The position numbers and the translations under genes are program-made. From an uncultured Fidelibacterota bacterium (GTDB taxonomy: Bacteria; Fidelibacterota; Marinisomatia; Marinisomatales; UBA8229), in contig CAJXJG010000076.1 of NCBI GenBank assembly GCA_913054425.1, forward strand, positions 1-8,079: a DNA stretch of 8,079 nt. Direction: 5' to 3'. Position 1 is the first letter of the stretch; every line of letters begins with the position of its first letter. The notes under the pieces were generated by a model that saw nothing but the letters and a program-made list of their open reading frames with translations, did not search any database and was not told the DNA's origin. Positions 5,764-8,079 of this stretch are shown here, in pieces.

Positions 5764-5790
5764 ATTGATCCCTCTGGGTAAATTGAAGAG
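5762..5790 (+). repeat. Dispersed intergenic repeat, short form, copy 3
   Basis: This is the 29-bp element, with the core at 5772-5790 identical to the other two short copies. It starts inside the TAA stop (5761-5763) of the sorting-domain fragment and ends 2 bp before the Shine-Dalgarno of the next gene, so nearly the whole gap between them is repeat. It therefore forms the immediate 5' leader of the gene at 5805. Confidence 0.85.
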
Positions 5791-5804
5791 ATAAGGAGAA
5801 TGAA

Positions 5805-6452
5805 ATGAAATATCCTATTAAAGCCATATTACTCACTTCCTGTCTTTTTAGTCAAGCAATCGATACTACGTTTGACCTCTCATTACTTGCCGCAGGAAAA
5901 AAATGGGCTGTTTATAATCGAGCAGTGACTGTATTAAAAGATGAGCAGAACAAGGGCGTCTACCTTGATGAGAAACCTGGGCAAGGAGTTGCATGGCTAC
6001 CATCTTTCGAGATCGGTGATGGGGTAATAGAAGTAGACTTGAAAGGCAGAAATGAGCCTGGCAGAAGTTTTGTAGGATTAGCTTTCCATGGCATTAACGC
6101 AGAGAACTATGAGGCTGTTTATCTACGTCCATTTAATTTTCGAGCTGAAAGTGAAACGCGCCGATCGCACTCTACGCAATATGTACTGGTTCCATCGCAT
6201 GAATGGCATCGGCTACGAACTGAAAATCCCGGCCAGTACGAAGCCGCTATAGTACCACCTCCTTCTTCAGAGGCTTGGATTCATTTGCGCCTTGAGTTAG
6301 ACGGACCAACCGTACGGGTGTTCCTTGATAATGCATCAGAACCAGCCCTGGTCGTAGATCGAATTGGTACAGAGGAAAAAGGCTGGATTGGACTGTGGGT
6401 TGGTCACAACTCGGATGGTATGTTCGCAAATTTAAAGGTAAGCCCGAAATAA
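5805..6452 (+). CDS. Secreted concanavalin-like (LamG/GH16-like fold) protein
   Basis: A 215-residue exported protein. Residues 1-18 (MKYPIKAILLTSCLFSQA) form a signal peptide; Cys13 is not in a good lipobox, so simple secretion is likely. The rest looks like a beta-sandwich of the concanavalin A-like lectin/glucanase fold: VIEVDLKGRNEPGRSFVGLAF (74-94), YEAVYLRPFNFR (102-113), WIHLRLELDGPTVRVFLDN (158-176) and GWIGLWVGHNSDGMFANLKV (193-212). This pattern is shared with uncharacterised proteins often named family 16 glycoside hydrolase or DUF1080-like. I cannot see a confident GH16 catalytic motif, so binding of a carbohydrate is as likely as hydrolysis. The start is well supported: AAGGAG at 5793-5798, 6 nt before ATG 5805. 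An ATG at 5800 reads only ATG-AAA-TGA and is not a gene. Confidence 0.75.
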   Translation: MKYPIKAILLTSCLFSQAIDTTFDLSLLAAGKKWAVYNRAVTVLKDEQNKGVYLDEKPGQGVAWLPSFEIGDGVIEVDLKGRNEPGRSFVGLAFHGINAENYEAVYLRPFNFRAESETRRSHSTQYVLVPSHEWHRLRTENPGQYEAAIVPPPSSEAWIHLRLELDGPTVRVFLDNASEPALVVDRIGTEEKGWIGLWVGHNSDGMFANLKVSPK

Positions 6453-6525
6453 CAGGTACATATCACAAGCCCAGCCCACTTGTCTGCCCTTGACTGAGAA
6501 GCGGTTATTTTCTCTTATTTCTCTG

Positions 6526-6535
6526 AAAGGAGGAG
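6526..6535 (+). promoter_or_regulatory. Orphan Shine-Dalgarno-like sequence
   Basis: AAAGGAGGAG is a near-perfect anti-16S complement, followed by AATATTAAAAAC. No ATG, GTG or TTG lies at usable distance; only an ATT at 6538 does, and its frame closes within 25 codons. It sits in the 104-bp gap between two convergent genes. It may be left from a deleted gene start or be chance. Confidence 0.2.
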
Positions 6536-6556
6536 AATATTAAAAACATTCAACTG

Positions 6557-7822
6557 CTATTCCAGCATTGCAGATACAGAATCCAAACTGCCATCAGTAA
6601 CTGCTGGGGCAATGCTTAGGACATTGGCAATGAGTTCATATATATGAATATTTTGAAAGGACGGGACGATTAACCCATCTTTAAAGGCCGGTCCATATGC
6701 TAAGAAAAGTCCATGCATGGACAGAAAATCAAGATCATACCCGTGCGTACCCCCGGTATAGGCTTCAGGCTGGTTATTGTAATAATCCCTGGTACTGATA
6801 GACCAGCCCTCATCTGCAATTCCAATAATTGGTGTGATACGCCTGTGGTTACGGTAGTGCAAGTGTTCTGGAGTTTTCTCTTTCTTATAGACCGAAAGTT
6901 GTGGGTGAACATTAACTAATGAGTTGTAGATCGAGTCTTCCAGTCCCTCATTGGGTATGATCCCAGCAACTGGAGACCATCCCGCCATGGTCACATCCTC
7001 CAGGTCGATGTAGTCATCAAGAAAAATCATCCTGTCTCTATCTATTTCCACCATTCCATGATCAGCGGTAACAATAATATTCACTTTGTCTAATAAGTCT
7101 CGAGCAGTCAATCCTGCAATCAACCTTCCCAAATCAAGATCCAGCCCTTGTATTACAGTATCCATTCCCTCTGCTTCAGGACCCAGGTTATGTCCCCAGT
7201 GGTCGGCATCATAGAAATAGGCCATCATGAAGACAGGACGTTCGCCCTCTGGAAGATCCAACCATGCTAGCAGTTGATCTATGATTGTTTCGTTTGAGGT
7301 TGAAGGATCGAATACATACCAGTAGGTAGGTCTCTCACCATTGATTTCAGCTTCGGAACCGGGCCAGAAATACGTAGCGGTAACTTTCCCCTGTTTCTCT
7401 GCGGTTACCCATATAGGTTCTCCTTCATACCAACGGCTTTCAGGGACAGATTCACTTCCTTCTCCTATTGTATACCACGCATCAAAAACCTCGTCGTACA
7501 TAGTATTCGAGACAATTCCGTGATTCTCTGGGTATAATCCGGTAGCGATAGATAAGTGATTGGGGAAAGTAGATGTTGGAAAAACCGGCATGAGTGACTG
7601 AGCGCGCACTCCTTTTTCAATGAGAAAATCGAAATTCGGAGTATCAGTTCTTTCAGTATAATCCCACCTGAATCCGTCCATAGATATCAGGATAAGAGGG
7701 TAAATCTCTGGCTGATTATTTTCTTCGTCTCCCTGGAAAAAATCACATGTCCACATCATCGTACAGAAAATAATTGAAATGGAGATTATTTTAAATTGAT
7801 GAAACCTAAAATTAACCCTCAT
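6557..7822 (-). CDS. Nucleotide pyrophosphatase/phosphodiesterase (alkaline phosphatase superfamily)
   Basis: A 421-residue exported enzyme of the NPP/ENPP group, which cleaves phosphodiester or pyrophosphate bonds of nucleotides or phospholipid head groups using two metal ions, normally zinc. All catalytic positions are present: Asp49 (SMDGFR), nucleophile Thr85 with Asn88 (FPTSTFPNH), Asp207 and His211 (DADHWGH), Asp254 and His255 (VTADHGM) and His360 (GTHGYD). Spacing closely follows the structurally known Xanthomonas NPP. Residues 11-25 form a hydrophobic export signal; Cys26 in MWTC is a poor lipobox, so lipid anchoring is possible but unproven. ATG at 7822 is supported by AAAAGGA 8 nt upstream on the minus strand. 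The gene converges on the concanavalin-like gene, with no clear terminator between them. The substrate cannot be decided, though the lack of extra domains suggests a simple periplasmic phosphodiesterase. Confidence 0.93.
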   Translation of the reverse strand: MRVNFRFHQFKIISISIIFCTMMWTCDFFQGDEENNQPEIYPLILISMDGFRWDYTERTDTPNFDFLIEKGVRAQSLMPVFPTSTFPNHLSIATGLYPENHGIVSNTMYDEVFDAWYTIGEGSESVPESRWYEGEPIWVTAEKQGKVTATYFWPGSEAEINGERPTYWYVFDPSTSNETIIDQLLAWLDLPEGERPVFMMAYFYDADHWGHNLGPEAEGMDTVIQGLDLDLGRLIAGLTARDLLDKVNIIVTADHGMVEIDRDRMIFLDDYIDLEDVTMAGWSPVAGIIPNEGLEDSIYNSLVNVHPQLSVYKKEKTPEHLHYRNHRRITPIIGIADEGWSISTRDYYNNQPEAYTGGTHGYDLDFLSMHGLFLAYGPAFKDGLIVPSFQNIHIYELIANVLSIAPAVTDGSLDSVSAMLE

Positions 7823-7955
7823 TTTTTAATTCCTTTTGCATTAATCAGCAGGTCACTTCAACAACAACACCTTCAGGAACTGGTTGAACTTCCTGCTTTA
7901 TAGCATATGAAGGTTACACTATCTTAAGAAAATTTTCAATAATTGATTCTCTAAC

Positions 7956-7997
7956 AAAAAACCCCGACCGCCAGTTGGCAGATCGGGGTTTTTTTGT
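7956..7997 (-). terminator. Rho-independent terminator of the outer-membrane receptor gene
   Basis: CCCCGA (7962-7967) pairs with TCGGGG (7983-7988), with an inner GCC/GGC stem around AGTT. The hairpin is flanked by an A-run on the left and a T-run on the right, so it is symmetrical. Read on the minus strand, it lies about 25 nt after the stop of the partial gene at 8015 and ends in TTTTTT, as expected for its terminator. It separates that gene from the NPP gene, which must have its own promoter in 7838-7955; I cannot identify that promoter with confidence. Confidence 0.9.
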
Positions 7998-8014
7998 TTA
8001 ACTAAACGTACAAT

Positions 8015-8079
8015 TTAGAAACGTACTGAAATACCTGCGTTGAAGTATCTTTGTGATCCAAGAAATACTTCAGCGTTAT
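8015..8079 (-). CDS. C-terminal end of an outer-membrane beta-barrel (TonB-dependent receptor-like)
   Basis: Only the last 20 complete codons are inside the window; the gene continues off the right edge. On the minus strand it ends NAEVFLGSQRYFNAGISVRF and TAA (8015-8017). The final strand with alternating hydrophobic residues and a terminal Phe is the beta-signal recognised by the BAM machinery. RYFNAGISVRF is the usual style of ending in TonB-dependent receptors (SusC-like and similar) of FCB bacteria. Other large barrels can end the same way, so the exact family is inferred. A strong terminator follows. Confidence 0.7.
   Translation of the reverse strand, partial: NAEVFLGSQRYFNAGISVRF

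Noticed and set aside
341..5790. Repeats as a CRISPR array
   Set aside because: The copies are 1 to 3.4 kb apart with genes between them, and there are no regular spacers or cas genes.
5372..5836. 154-codon open frame on the minus strand
   Set aside because: It lies antisense to the 3' half of the dehydratase, the secretion-domain fragment and a repeat copy. Its translation resembles no protein family, while the plus strand has clear motifs.
6496..6514. GAGAA/TTCTC hairpin between the convergent genes as a terminator
   Set aside because: The five-pair AT-rich stem has a 9-nt loop and no T-run, so it is too weak to call.
7845..7913. Minus-strand open stretch ending EVQPVPEGVVVEVTC
   Set aside because: It has only 22 codons, no start codon and no ribosome binding site, and it lies in the leader of the NPP gene. 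It could be a scar but is unsupported.

Overview
The window looks like part of an AT-rich chromosome from a didermal bacterium of the FCB group (the Bacteroidetes-like lineages). Three observations point there. A fragment at 5692-5763 encodes the last residues of a type IX secretion (T9SS) C-terminal sorting domain. The right edge holds the C-terminus of an outer-membrane beta-barrel, probably a TonB-dependent receptor. Several genes encode lipoproteins or exported proteins. The wording of the sorting-domain tail and the style of the intergenic repeats resemble Candidatus Neomarinimicrobiota (Marinimicrobia/SAR406). That placement is inference from memory and was not tested by a search.

Layout: the left edge carries the end of an unrecognised gene (3-179) and a strong terminator (269-300). 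Then come plus-strand genes: a membrane-anchored alpha/beta hydrolase (523-1347); a lipoprotein glycerophosphodiester phosphodiesterase (1463-2344); a thioredoxin-fold pair made of a TlpA-like lipoprotein (2676-3173) and a secreted peroxiredoxin-like protein (3182-3775), possibly preceded by a 58-residue membrane protein; a VOC-fold protein (4019-4417); a PLP-dependent serine/threonine dehydratase or serine racemase-like enzyme (4731-5681); and a secreted concanavalin-like protein (5805-6452). On the minus strand lie a nucleotide pyrophosphatase/phosphodiesterase (6557-7822) and, after a hairpin terminator, the end of an outer-membrane receptor (8015-8079).

Only the thioredoxin pair is convincingly an operon (8 bp spacing). 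The other genes look like single units separated by scarred intergenic DNA, and most products act in the cell envelope or periplasm.

The least ordinary part is the intergenic DNA. One repeat family occurs five times: three short 29-bp copies (341-369, 2343-2371, 5762-5790) and two longer copies (1421-1454, 3891-3930). Short and long forms differ by one clean 20-bp indel. All three short copies adjoin what look like gene remnants, and two begin exactly on a TAA stop codon. No CRISPR array, transposase, tRNA, rRNA, phage module or defence system is visible. I see no convincing new multi-gene system; the repeat family and its association with gene scars are the best leads.
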